A stretch of 64,000 bases of DNA, from the NCBI GenBank assembly GCA_008501585.1, contig QQUN01000069.1, forward strand, positions 1 to 64,000, read 5' to 3'. The notes beneath the pieces are model-generated. The model had not been told where the DNA came from, ran no database searches, and saw nothing but the letters and a program-made list of their open reading frames with translations. This document shows, piece after piece, positions 37,661 to 45,479 of this stretch (position 1 is its first letter; each line of letters begins with the position of its first letter). This DNA is from Pseudomonadota bacterium. GTDB taxonomy: Bacteria > Pseudomonadota > Gammaproteobacteria > Burkholderiales > Rhodocyclaceae. The position numbers and the translations under genes are program-made.

Positions 37661-38446
37661 ATGATCGACGGGCGCGAAGACCAGGCCGCAGGGCTGCGGC
37701 GCTTGTTCCGCAAGGCGCCACCGACCGTGGTGGCGGTGTTCTCGACCGGTCATGCCGCGGCGCAGACCGCCGCGCGGGCCATCACGCGCATCGGCGCCCA
37801 GGCGCATCGCGTGCTGGTACTCGACGAAGCGGCCGGCGACGCCAGCCTGGCCGGGGTGTGGGGCCATGCGCCCGGCGGCGATCTGCTGCATGTGCTGGAC
37901 GACCGCCAGACGCTCGACGGCCTGCTGCTGCCGGTCCCCGGCCTGATGGGGCGGCTGCCGACCGCGGCGGTTGCCATGGCGCTGCCGCTGCTCGATGACG
38001 AGCGCCGCGCCCAGTTGCTGACGCATCTGCAGTCGTTGCAGCGGCGCACCCGGTTCATGATGATCCACGCCTCGGTGCAGGCGCTCGATCCGGTCTCGCC
38101 GTTTGTCTTCGCCGCCCCGCGCCACCTGGTGCTGGCCGAAGCCAGCGGCCGCGGTGCCACCGAGGCCTATGCCTGCATCAAGGCGCTGGCGGCGCAGGGC
38201 GCCGGTTCGCTGCATGTGGCCGTGGCCCGTGCGCGAGACCGGGCCGACGCGCGCGCCTTCTTCGACCGTCTGGCCGCGCTGGTGCGCGCCAAGGTGGGGA
38301 TTCCGCTGGCGTGGGTAGGGCAGGTCGAGCGCGATGACCTCGCCGGGCCCTTGCTGCACCATGCCGCGTTGCCGCAGGAGGCCGAGGCGGCATTTCTGCG
38401 CCGGCTGCACGGCTGGCGGCATGGCATTGCCGCGGTGCACGGCTAG
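37661..38446 (+). CDS. FlhG-position protein lacking the P-loop
   Basis: 261 aa, between flhF and fliA where the MinD-like ATPase FlhG/FleN normally lies. The N-terminus VVAVFSTGHAAAQTAARA occupies the place of the KGGVGKT deviant Walker A motif but lacks its lysines and the GK-T/S core. The rest keeps a ParA/MinD-like layout (LVLDEA, MMIHAS, LVLAEASGRGATEAY). ATP binding is unlikely if this is the FlhG orthologue. It may be a degenerate member or a distinct flagellar-number regulator; homology is inferred mainly from position. Confidence 0.65.
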   Translation: MIDGREDQAAGLRRLFRKAPPTVVAVFSTGHAAAQTAARAITRIGAQAHRVLVLDEAAGDASLAGVWGHAPGGDLLHVLDDRQTLDGLLLPVPGLMGRLPTAAVAMALPLLDDERRAQLLTHLQSLQRRTRFMMIHASVQALDPVSPFVFAAPRHLVLAEASGRGATEAYACIKALAAQGAGSLHVAVARARDRADARAFFDRLAALVRAKVGIPLAWVGQVERDDLAGPLLHHAALPQEAEAAFLRRLHGWRHGIAAVHG

Positions 38447-38558
38447 TTGTTGAACACGGCAGGGCGGTTTTTTGCGGCAGAAACCGAATAAGGCCGCAAG
38501 AATCGACGTATTTTGGAGTGCAACCGATGGGTAAAGCACGGACAATAGGGGGTATCGG

Positions 38559-38582
38559 GCTTCATGGCGACGGCCATGAAGC
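38559..38582 (+). promoter_or_regulatory. perfect hairpin in the fliA leader
   Basis: GCTTCATGG-CGACGG-CCATGAAGC is a 9-bp perfect inverted repeat 46 nt before the fliA ATG and 112 nt after the previous stop. There is no U-tract. It could be an operator or an mRNA hairpin. Confidence 0.4.
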
Positions 38583-38628
38583 GAGTCATGCCCTGTGTCT
38601 GGGGCATTCCCACTGAACGGGCCATTGC

Positions 38629-39396
38629 ATGTACACCGCATCCGGCACACTTGATCGCGACCAGCTGGTGACGCATTACGCGCCGCTGGTCAAACGCATC
38701 GCCTACCACCTGATGGCCAAACTGCCGGCCAGCGTGCAGGTGGACGACATCATCCAGAACGGCATGATCGGGCTGCTCGATGCCATTGGGCGCTACGAAG
38801 AGGGCCTGGGCGCGCAGTTCGAGACCTATGCCGTGCAGCGCATCCGTGGCGCCATGCTCGACGGCCTGCGCGAAAACGACTGGCTGCCGCGCAGCCTGCG
38901 CCGCGACATGCGCCGTATCGAGGGCGCCATCCACGAGCTTGAGCAGCAGAACGGCCGCCCGCCCACCGAGCGCGAACTGGCCGAGGCGCTCGACATGGCG
39001 CTGGCCGATTACCAGAAGATGCTGCAGGATGCGCGCGGCCATCAGTTGGTGTACTTCGAAGACTTCACCGAGGGCAACGACGACGACTATCTCGAACGTC
39101 ATGCCGTCGGTCACGAGGGCGACCCGCTCGACGCCTTGCTCGACCAGAGCATGCGCGACATCCTCGTCGCCTCCATCGACGACCTGCCCGAACGCGAAAA
39201 GACGGTGATGGGCCTGTACTACGAGGAAGACCTCAACCTGCGCGAGATCGGCGAGGTGCTGGGCGTGTCCGAATCGCGCGTCTGCCAGCTGCACAGCCAG
39301 GCCATCGCCCGGCTGCGGTCGCGCATCCACGGCACCAAGAGCGGTCCCAAGCCGCGTCGCGGCCGTCCGCCGAAGAACGCCGGTAACCCGGCCTGA
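38629..39396 (+). CDS. fliA: RNA polymerase sigma factor FliA (sigma-28)
   Basis: Sigma factor for late flagellar and chemotaxis genes. 255 aa with region 2 (VDDIIQNGMIGLLDAIGRYE, FETYAVQRIRGAMLDGLRE), region 3 (AIHELEQQNGRPPTERELAEAL) and region 4 (LREIGEVLGVSESRVCQLHSQA). Its anti-sigma factor FlgM is encoded at 55059. FliA-type promoter matches lie before flgM and the chemoreceptor gene in this window. Confidence 0.96.
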   Translation: MYTASGTLDRDQLVTHYAPLVKRIAYHLMAKLPASVQVDDIIQNGMIGLLDAIGRYEEGLGAQFETYAVQRIRGAMLDGLRENDWLPRSLRRDMRRIEGAIHELEQQNGRPPTERELAEALDMALADYQKMLQDARGHQLVYFEDFTEGNDDDYLERHAVGHEGDPLDALLDQSMRDILVASIDDLPEREKTVMGLYYEEDLNLREIGEVLGVSESRVCQLHSQAIARLRSRIHGTKSGPKPRRGRPPKNAGNPA

Positions 39397-39419
39397 TCCG
39401 CCCGGAGACACGCTCAGTC

Positions 39420-40160
39420 ATGGACAGCATCAGCCTGATCGGACTGGTACTCGGGCTGGCCGCCATTCTGGTTGGCCAGGTGCTCGAAGGCGGGCATATC
39501 AGCTCGCTGATCCAGCCCACGGCCTTCCTGATCGTCATTGGCGGCACGCTTGGCGCGGTGATGCTGCAAAGCCCCCTGCGGGTGTTCCAGGACGGCATGC
39601 GCATGGCCAAGTGGATTCTCGTCCCTCCGGCGCTGACCCATTCGCAGCTGATCGACCAGGTGGTCGGCTGGAGCCATGTGGCGCGTCGCGAAGGCTTGCT
39701 GGCGCTGGAAAACCAGATTGGCGGCATTGGCGACAGCTTTACCCAGAAAGGCATCCAGCTGCTGGTCGACGGCGTCGAGCCCGACCGCCTGCGCGATGTC
39801 ATGGAGGTCGAGATCGGCGCCTGGGAAAGCCGCATGAAACTCGGCGCCAAGATCTGGGAGGCGGCCGGGGGCTATGCGCCCACCATCGGCATTCTCGGCG
39901 CCGTGATGGGCCTGATCCACGTGATGGAAAACCTCACCGACCCCTCCAAGCTGGGGGCGGGCATCGCGGTGGCCTTTGTCGCCACGATCTACGGTGTTGG
40001 CTCGGCCAACCTGGTCTTCCTGCCCATGGCCAAGAAACTGCAGGCCCATGTGGCGCGGCTGGTGTCGATGCGCGAGATGCTGGTCGACGGCCTGGTCGGC
40101 ATCGCCAACGGCGACAACCCGCGCATCATCGAAAGCCGTCTGCAGGGCTACGACGTCTGA
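39420..40160 (+). CDS. motC: flagellar motor stator protein MotC (MotA family)
   Basis: Inner-membrane proton-channel stator subunit, 246 aa with four membrane helices. Blocks seen are PTAFLIVIGGTLGAVMLQ, GAKIWEAAGGYAPTIGILGAVMGLIHVMENL and GIAVAFVATIYGVGSANLVFLP. It starts 23 nt after fliA. Its MotB-type partner motD normally follows directly but here lies 3.9 kb downstream, beyond an arsenic cassette and a chemoreceptor gene. Confidence 0.93.
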   Translation: MDSISLIGLVLGLAAILVGQVLEGGHISSLIQPTAFLIVIGGTLGAVMLQSPLRVFQDGMRMAKWILVPPALTHSQLIDQVVGWSHVARREGLLALENQIGGIGDSFTQKGIQLLVDGVEPDRLRDVMEVEIGAWESRMKLGAKIWEAAGGYAPTIGILGAVMGLIHVMENLTDPSKLGAGIAVAFVATIYGVGSANLVFLPMAKKLQAHVARLVSMREMLVDGLVGIANGDNPRIIESRLQGYDV

Positions 40161-40167
40161 TCCCCGC

Positions 40168-40187
40168 GCGGCCGGCGCCCCGGCCGC
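40168..40187 (+). terminator. GC hairpin after motC
   Basis: GCGGCCGG-CGCC-CCGGCCGC is an 8-bp perfect stem 8 nt after the motC stop. It lacks a U-tract, so it may stabilise the 3' end or weakly terminate before arsR. Confidence 0.4.
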
Positions 40188-40233
40188 ACCGCACATGGCG
40201 TGTCACAAATGATTCATACGCTGCGGCTCTCAA

Positions 40234-40249
40234 TTCGATATTATTCGAA
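40234..40249 (+). promoter_or_regulatory. candidate arsR operator / -10 element
   Basis: TTCGA-TATTAT-TCGAA is an inverted repeat ending 2 nt before the arsR ATG. Its centre, TATTAT (40239-40244), resembles a -10 box. No Shine-Dalgarno precedes arsR, so the mRNA may be leaderless and the operator would overlap the promoter. ArsR-family autorepression is established; this site is inferred. Confidence 0.45.
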
Positions 40250-40251
40250 AC

Positions 40252-40605
40252 ATGGAAATCAAAGACGCTGCACTGCTGTTGTCGGCCCTCGGGCACGAGG
40301 CCCGGCTGAGCATCTTCCGCTTGCTGGTCGAGGCCGGCCCCGCGGGGCTCAACGCCGGGGCGATCAGTGAGGCGCTGGCCATGCCGCCGGCTTCGGCCTC
40401 GTTTCACCTCGCGCATCTGAGCCGCGTCGGGTTGATCCAGGGGCAGCGGACGCACCGCTTCATCCACTACTCGGCCAATTTCGCGGGGATGGATGGGCTG
40501 ATCGATTTCCTGACCCGAAACTGCTGCCAGGGCGAAGCCTGCCTGCCGCTGACCGCCGCCTGCGACACCCGCCAGAAACGGCGTGCCGGCACTGCCGGCG
40601 ACTGA
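40252..40605 (+). CDS. arsR: arsenic-responsive repressor ArsR
   Basis: ArsR/SmtB winged-helix repressor of 117 aa. The DNA-binding helix region is AGAISEALAMPPASASFHLAHLS-like. The As(III) site is not the classical CVC in the recognition helix but a C-terminal cluster Cys91-Cys92-Cys97 (NCCQGEAC), resembling the Acidithiobacillus ArsR type. It heads the arsR-arsC-acr3 cassette. Confidence 0.93.
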   Translation: MEIKDAALLLSALGHEARLSIFRLLVEAGPAGLNAGAISEALAMPPASASFHLAHLSRVGLIQGQRTHRFIHYSANFAGMDGLIDFLTRNCCQGEACLPLTAACDTRQKRRAGTAGD

Positions 40606-40651
40606 TCCCGAAATGACACGCTGAACGAGGGGGCGAGGCCCCGGGGAAACC

Positions 40652-41065
40652 ATGACTGACCTGAAAACCGTGCTGGTGCTGTGCACCGGAAACTCCTGCC
40701 GCTCGCAAATGGCCGAGGCCATCCTCAACCACGACCTCGCCGGCCAGGTGCGTGCCTTGTCGGCCGGCACCTCGCCGCAGCCCAGGGTGGCCGATGGCGC
40801 CATTGCCGCGCTGACTCAGGCCGGCCTGCCGACCGACGGCCTGACGCCCAAGGATGTGTCGGCGGTGCTCGACGAGGCCATCGACCTGGTGGTCACCGTC
40901 TGCGACAACGCCAAGGAGAGCTGCCCGATCTTTCCGCGGCCGGTCCCGCGCATGCACGCGCCGTTTCATGATCCGCATGGCGAGCCGCTGGCGAGTTTCA
41001 TCGCCGTGCGCGACGAGATCCGTAGCCGGCTGGTGCCGGCGGTGCGTGACGCACTTGGTCTGTGA
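40652..41065 (+). CDS. arsC: arsenate reductase ArsC, low-molecular-weight phosphatase type
   Basis: Reduces arsenate to arsenite in the cytosol. The 137 aa have the P-loop CTGNSCRS with nucleophile Cys11, plus Cys84 and Cys91 (VCDNAKESC) for the intramolecular relay, and the catalytic Asp107 in FHDP. This fits the thioredoxin-coupled class. It lies 46 nt after arsR and 12 nt before acr3. Confidence 0.94.
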   Translation: MTDLKTVLVLCTGNSCRSQMAEAILNHDLAGQVRALSAGTSPQPRVADGAIAALTQAGLPTDGLTPKDVSAVLDEAIDLVVTVCDNAKESCPIFPRPVPRMHAPFHDPHGEPLASFIAVRDEIRSRLVPAVRDALGL

Positions 41066-41077
41066 GCGGAGGTCAGT

Positions 41078-42160
41078 ATGTCTGCACAATGTGAGGCCAC
41101 GGCCAAGGCGCTTGCCGGTGCACCGATCAGTTTCTTCGAGCGCTATCTCACCGTCTGGGTGTTCCTGTGTATCTTTGCCGGCATCGCGCTGGGCCAGCTG
41201 GCGCCGGGGGTGTTCCAGGCGCTCGGCCGTCTGGAGGTCGCCCAGGTCAATCTGCCGGTCGGCGTGCTGATCTGGGTCATGATCATTCCGATGCTGATGA
41301 AGATCGACTTCGGCGCGCTGCACGAGGTGCGCGAGCAGAAGCGCAGCATGGTCATCACCCTGGTGGTGAACTGGGCGATCAAGCCCTTCACTATGGCGGC
41401 GCTGGGCTGGCTGTTCATCCGCCATGTGTTCGCGCCGTGGCTGCCGGCGGCGCAGATCGACAGCTATATCGCCGGCCTGATCCTGCTCGGCGCCGCGCCG
41501 TGCACGGCCATGGTGTTCGTGTGGAGCAACCTGTGCCGCGGCAATGCCAACTTCACGCTCACGCAGGTGGCGCTCAACGATCTGGTGATGGTCTTTGCCT
41601 TTGCGCCCATCGTCGCGCTGCTGCTCGGGGTGTCATCCATTCCCGTGCCGTGGGACACGCTGTTCCTGTCGGTGGTGATGTACATCGTCATTCCGCTGGC
41701 GATCGCGCAGTTCTTCCGCAAGCGCTTGCTCAGGCGCGGCCGGGCCCACTTCGACGCCGCGCTGGCGCGGATCGGCCCATTCTCGATCATGGCACTGCTG
41801 GCCACGCTGGTGCTGCTGTTTTCCTTCCAGGGCGGCACCATCGTCGCCCAGCCGGCCATCATCGCCATGCTGGCGGTGCCGATCCTGCTGCAGACGCTGT
41901 TCATTGCCGGCCTCGGCTATGTGCTCAACCAACGGCTGCGGGTGCGCCACGATGTGGCGGGCCCGTCGACCATGATCGGCGCGTCGAACTTCTTCGAACT
42001 GGCGGTGGCCGTGGCGATCGTGCTGTACGGCTTCGATTCGGGCGCTGCGCTGGCGACGGTGGTGGGCGTGTTGATCGAGGTGCCGGTGATGCTGTGGCTG
42101 GTGCGCACCGTCAATGCCAGCAAGGCCTGGTACGAGCGGGGGATGCAGCGCGCCGGGTGA
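41078..42160 (+). CDS. acr3: arsenite efflux permease Acr3
   Basis: Inner-membrane As(III) exporter of the BART superfamily. 360 aa with about ten membrane helices. The conserved cysteine lies in GAAPCTAMVFVWSNL, and NWAIKPFTMA and GASNFFELAVAVAI match the family. GGAGG precedes the ATG. Completes the three-gene arsenic cassette and converges on the chemoreceptor gene with 20 nt between stops. Confidence 0.94.
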   Translation: MSAQCEATAKALAGAPISFFERYLTVWVFLCIFAGIALGQLAPGVFQALGRLEVAQVNLPVGVLIWVMIIPMLMKIDFGALHEVREQKRSMVITLVVNWAIKPFTMAALGWLFIRHVFAPWLPAAQIDSYIAGLILLGAAPCTAMVFVWSNLCRGNANFTLTQVALNDLVMVFAFAPIVALLLGVSSIPVPWDTLFLSVVMYIVIPLAIAQFFRKRLLRRGRAHFDAALARIGPFSIMALLATLVLLFSFQGGTIVAQPAIIAMLAVPILLQTLFIAGLGYVLNQRLRVRHDVAGPSTMIGASNFFELAVAVAIVLYGFDSGAALATVVGVLIEVPVMLWLVRTVNASKAWYERGMQRAG

Positions 42161-42180
42161 GGGCGCGCTGCCGAGGCGGT

Positions 42181-43806
42181 TTAAAGGCGGAAGCTGCTGA
42201 CCGAGCCTTTGAGGTCGCCGGCGAGATTGCGCAGCTGGTCCGCCGTGGTGGCCATGCGCCCGAGCGCCGACTGGTTGGCGCGCACCCGCTCGGCCATCAC
42301 CTCGACATTGCGGCTGATGTGGCCGCTCGATTCGCTCTGCTCGCGCACGGCGCGGGTGATTTCGCCGACTTCGGCGGTGGTGTGGCTGACCGACTCGTTG
42401 GCCTCGCCCAGCGCCTCGGAGGCCAGACGCATGCCGCTGCGGCTGTCCTCGAGCGACTCGAGGCCCTTGTTCAGCGCTTTTTCCAGGGTGCGGGCCTGGT
42501 CGCCGAGCACACCGGTGATGCTGTCGATCTGGCTGGCCGACTGGCCGGATTTCTCGGCCAGCTTGCGCACCTCGTCGGCCACCACGGCAAAGCCACGGCC
42601 CTGTTCGCCGGCACGGGCGGCCTCGATGGCAGCGTTCAGTGCCAGCAGGTTGGTCTGTTCGGCAATCTCACGCACCTGCTGGGTCATGGTGGTGATTTCC
42701 TGCGCGCTCTTGAAGAAGGCTTGCGCGGTCTCGGTGACGCCACGCATCACCGTGGCCGAACCCTCCACCGACTTTGACAAAGCGTCGAGGCGGCTGGCCG
42801 CCCGCGACGAGGCCGCCAGGCCCTTGTCGGACAGTGCGCTGAGCCGCTCGGTATTGCCGCTGATACGTTGAATGGCCGCGGTGACGGCGTCGACCCCTTG
42901 TGCGGTATCGCTTGCCGCCTCGGTCTGGCGCTCGGCAGATTCTGCCGCCTTGCGCGACTCCTCGGCCACCTCGCCGGCGGCGGCGTCGACACTGCTGACC
43001 GACTGGGCCACGCGGCCAATGAGTTTGCCGAGATCGTTGCGGATCGATTCCGCACTTTGAGCGATGCGCCCGAGCTCGTCCTGCGTGTGCGCGCGGATCG
43101 GCTGGCTGAAGTCGCCCTTGGCCAGGGTGTGCAGCCCGCTCTCCAGCTCTCGCGCCGGCCCGATCAGCTGGCTGCGCAGCAGCCACAGGAACAGGGCGAA
43201 GGCCAGGGCACAGGCCACGGCCATCAGTCCGGCAGTGATCACGATGGCCTGCCGGGCATCGGCCTTGATCGCGCTGGTGCGCTCCTCGATCTGCGCATTG
43301 ACCAGGGCGGCCAGATCGTCCAGGTGTTTGCCGGCGGGCTTGTCGGCGTCGCGGACGTTCTTTTCCAGCGCATACATGTCATAGCTCACCCGATAGGCGG
43401 ACAGGGCGTCGCCGTAGGCCTCGCGCAGCGCCTTGTGGGATTGCAGGAAATCCTTGGCCAGCGCCTGCGTCTGCTGATTGACCAACGGTGAGGCGGCCAG
43501 GGCGGACAGGTCGGCCTGCAGCTTGTCATGCTTCTTGCCATAGGCCAGCCAGTAGTCGGCGGTGATTTCGTCCTCGGTGATGCGCAGCAGGATGTTTTTC
43601 CAGTCGAGCAGCTGGGACAAGAACACCGTTTTGTCGTCAGCGAGTTTGACCTGCTCGGTATGCAGGGCGTCGACCTCGCCGGTGAGGGTATCGATGGCCC
43701 GGTATTGCAGGAACAGGCCGACACACGCGGCGACGAGCAGCAAGGCCGTGCCGCCACCGCAGATCAACAGCAATTTGTTGCGGATGCTGGAGAGGATGAA
43801 TTGCAT
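42181..43806 (-). CDS. methyl-accepting chemotaxis protein
   Basis: Transmembrane chemoreceptor of 541 aa. TM1 is at about 10-30, a helical periplasmic sensor at 33-188, TM2 at about 189-210 and a HAMP domain near 211-265. The signalling domain has the conserved hairpin tip [43 protein letters not shown] region. The ligand is unknown. A good FliA promoter lies upstream, tying it to the flagellar regulon. It is encoded opposite to motC and motD. Confidence 0.93.
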   Translation of the reverse strand: MQFILSSIRNKLLLICGGGTALLLVAACVGLFLQYRAIDTLTGEVDALHTEQVKLADDKTVFLSQLLDWKNILLRITEDEITADYWLAYGKKHDKLQADLSALAASPLVNQQTQALAKDFLQSHKALREAYGDALSAYRVSYDMYALEKNVRDADKPAGKHLDDLAALVNAQIEERTSAIKADARQAIVITAGLMAVACALAFALFLWLLRSQLIGPARELESGLHTLAKGDFSQPIRAHTQDELGRIAQSAESIRNDLGKLIGRVAQSVSSVDAAAGEVAEESRKAAESAERQTEAASDTAQGVDAVTAAIQRISGNTERLSALSDKGLAASSRAASRLDALSKSVEGSATVMRGVTETAQAFFKSAQEITTMTQQVREIAEQTNLLALNAAIEAARAGEQGRGFAVVADEVRKLAEKSGQSASQIDSITGVLGDQARTLEKALNKGLESLEDSRSGMRLASEALGEANESVSHTTAEVGEITRAVREQSESSGHISRNVEVMAERVRANQSALGRMATTADQLRNLAGDLKGSVSSFRL

Positions 43807-43841
43807 GATCGGACCATCGCAGGAAGTGGAGTTGACGTGAA

Positions 43842-43868
43842 CGTACGGCTACGGCACGGCTTTCTTTA
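43842..43868 (-). promoter_or_regulatory. FliA (sigma-28) promoter of the chemoreceptor gene
   Basis: On the minus strand TAAAGAAA (43868-43861), an 11-nt spacer and GCCGTACG (43849-43842) match TAAAGTTT-N11-GCCGATAA, with TAAA and GCCG intact. The ATG is 35 nt beyond the -10 box. Confidence 0.7.
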
Positions 43869-43957
43869 GGTGGGAAAGCCCGAATGTTTTCCGAGGGCGT
43901 GTTGTGGCCATCGCGGGGGCTCAAGGCGGCGGTGTGCGTGCCGTAACCGGAGTGTGG

Positions 43958-43974
43958 GTGGCATGGAGGTTGCG
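43958..43974 (+). promoter_or_regulatory. sigma-54 promoter of motD
   Basis: TGGCATG-GAGG-TTGC matches TGGCACG-N4-TTGC with one mismatch. GG at 43960-43961 and GC at 43972-43973 have the required 12-nt offset. Start would fall near 43985, 30 nt before the motD ATG. Confidence 0.7.
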
Positions 43975-44014
43975 TGTCACCGGAGGCGATGCCGCCCAAG
44001 GACTGGAAGCCGAG

Positions 44015-44866
44015 ATGGCCAGACGACGCAAAGACGCAGACGAGCACGAAAACCACGAGCGCTGGCTCGTGTCCTACGCCGACTTCATCACCTTGCTGTT
44101 CGCCTTTTTCGTGGTGATGTACTCCCTCAGTTCAGTCAACGAGGGGAAGTACCGCGTGCTCAGCGATTCGCTGGTGCAGGCCTTCCGCAGCGTCAGCGTG
44201 AATGAATCCGGCACCCAGATCGTGGTGCAGCAGGTGGCGATGCCGACCGGGCCGATCCCCATGCCCAAGGTGGACCGCGCCAAGCAGGCGGCCGAGCAGG
44301 CCCGGCAGCAGGCGCGTGATGAGGCGGTCAAGAAGGTGCGCAGCATGGCCGAGGAGATCCGGCGGGTGCTCAAGCCGCTGTCGGACGGCGGGCAGGTGCT
44401 GGTGACCGAGGGTGCCAACGGCATCAAGGTGGAGATCAACGCCGAGGTGTTGTTCGCCCCGGGCGAGGCGCTGCTCGGAGCGCCGGCCGTCAGTGCGCTG
44501 AGCGCGGTGGCGCAGGTGTTGGCCGGTTCGGAATTTCCGATCGTGATCGAGGGCCATACCGACAATGTCCCGATCAGCACTTACCGCTTTCCGTCCAACT
44601 GGGAACTGTCGGCGGTGCGCGCCTCGAGCGTGGTGCGCTTGTTCGTCAATGCCGGTGTCGCGCCGGCGCGGCTCACCGCGGCGGGCTATGGCGACCAGCG
44701 CCCGGTGGCCGACAACGAGACGCCCGAGAGCCGCAGCCGGAACCGCCGGGTGACCTTGCTGATCGAGTCGATGCTGGTGGAGGAGGACTTGCCGCCGGTG
44801 GTGCCGCTGCGCCGCGACGACGCCATCCAGACCATCCTGCCGGACGCGACCGAGAATCGTTTGTGA
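44015..44866 (+). CDS. motD: flagellar motor stator protein MotD (MotB/OmpA family)
   Basis: Peptidoglycan-anchored stator subunit. 283 aa from ATG 44015 (MARRRKDADEHENHERW), preceded by GGAAG. A single N-terminal membrane helix (SYADFITLLFAFFVVMYSLS) carries the conserved proton-binding Asp. The C-terminal OmpA-type domain has GHTDNVPI, NWELSAVRASSVVRLF and RSRNRRV. Its MotC partner is 3.9 kb upstream. It has its own sigma-54-like promoter. Confidence 0.94.
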   Translation: MARRRKDADEHENHERWLVSYADFITLLFAFFVVMYSLSSVNEGKYRVLSDSLVQAFRSVSVNESGTQIVVQQVAMPTGPIPMPKVDRAKQAAEQARQQARDEAVKKVRSMAEEIRRVLKPLSDGGQVLVTEGANGIKVEINAEVLFAPGEALLGAPAVSALSAVAQVLAGSEFPIVIEGHTDNVPISTYRFPSNWELSAVRASSVVRLFVNAGVAPARLTAAGYGDQRPVADNETPESRSRNRRVTLLIESMLVEEDLPPVVPLRRDDAIQTILPDATENRL

Positions 44867-44950
44867 CATCGGCCGAAAATTGACGTGAATCAAGACCGGT
44901 GCGGTGCACAAGGCTAGGATGACGTTACATTTTTTAACATCGAGTGCATC

Positions 44951-45424
44951 ATGGCCGAATTGTTTCAGTGGTCCGATTCCTACGACGTCGGTATCCAGGA
45001 AATCGACGAGCAGCACAAGGTGCTGGTCGACTTGCTCAACCGCCTGCACGATGCCATCCATGCGCACCAGGGGACCGACACCTCACGCAAGATCCTCGGC
45101 GATCTGGCCGACTACACGCGCACCCATTTCGCTGTCGAAGAATCGCTCATGCGGGTGTCGAACTACCCCGAGTTCGAGGCGCACAAGCAGAACCACGAAG
45201 ACCTGATCGGCCAGGTCAATGCCCTGCAGACCAAGCTGGACTCCGGCGAGGCGAAGATCACCTTCGAGCTGCTGCACTTCCTCAAGGTCTGGCTGACCCA
45301 CCACATCAAGGAAGCGGACAAGCGCTTTGCCGATTACTTCGTCAGTGTCGGCGGTTCGCCGGCCTGGGCGCCGCATGTGGAAGAGAGCATGCGCGAGAAG
45401 AAATGGTGGTGGAAGTTCTGGTAA
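44951..45424 (+). CDS. bacteriohemerythrin
   Basis: Di-iron O2-binding four-helix protein of 157 aa. Ligands seen: His22, His59, Glu63, His78, His82, His118 and Asp123, a complete set. After the domain a tail ends KKWWWKFW, a basic, aromatic stretch that may bind membrane or a partner. Possible roles are oxygen sensing or supply in microaerobic taxis, suggested by its place after motD; this is inference. Confidence 0.93.
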   Translation: MAELFQWSDSYDVGIQEIDEQHKVLVDLLNRLHDAIHAHQGTDTSRKILGDLADYTRTHFAVEESLMRVSNYPEFEAHKQNHEDLIGQVNALQTKLDSGEAKITFELLHFLKVWLTHHIKEADKRFADYFVSVGGSPAWAPHVEESMREKKWWWKFW

Positions 45425-45446
45425 GTCACCTGTCCCCATCGTCCGA

Positions 45447-45479
45447 CAACGATGGCCCGCGCGGCCTCGTTGTCATTTT
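45447..45479. terminator. hairpin between convergent hemerythrin and Gate genes
   Basis: CAACGA-t-GGCC-CGCGC-GGCC-TCGTTG followed by TCATTTT is a terminator-like structure. An overlapping alternative hairpin CCATCGT-CCGACA-ACGATGG (45436-45455) shares its left arm, so the two are mutually exclusive. Confidence 0.5.

Noticed and set aside
44853..44879. Possible FliA promoter before the hemerythrin gene
   Set aside because: GCCGAAAA is a fair -10 at 44872-44879, but the -35 at the right distance (AGAATCGT) matches only half of TAAA; too weak to list.
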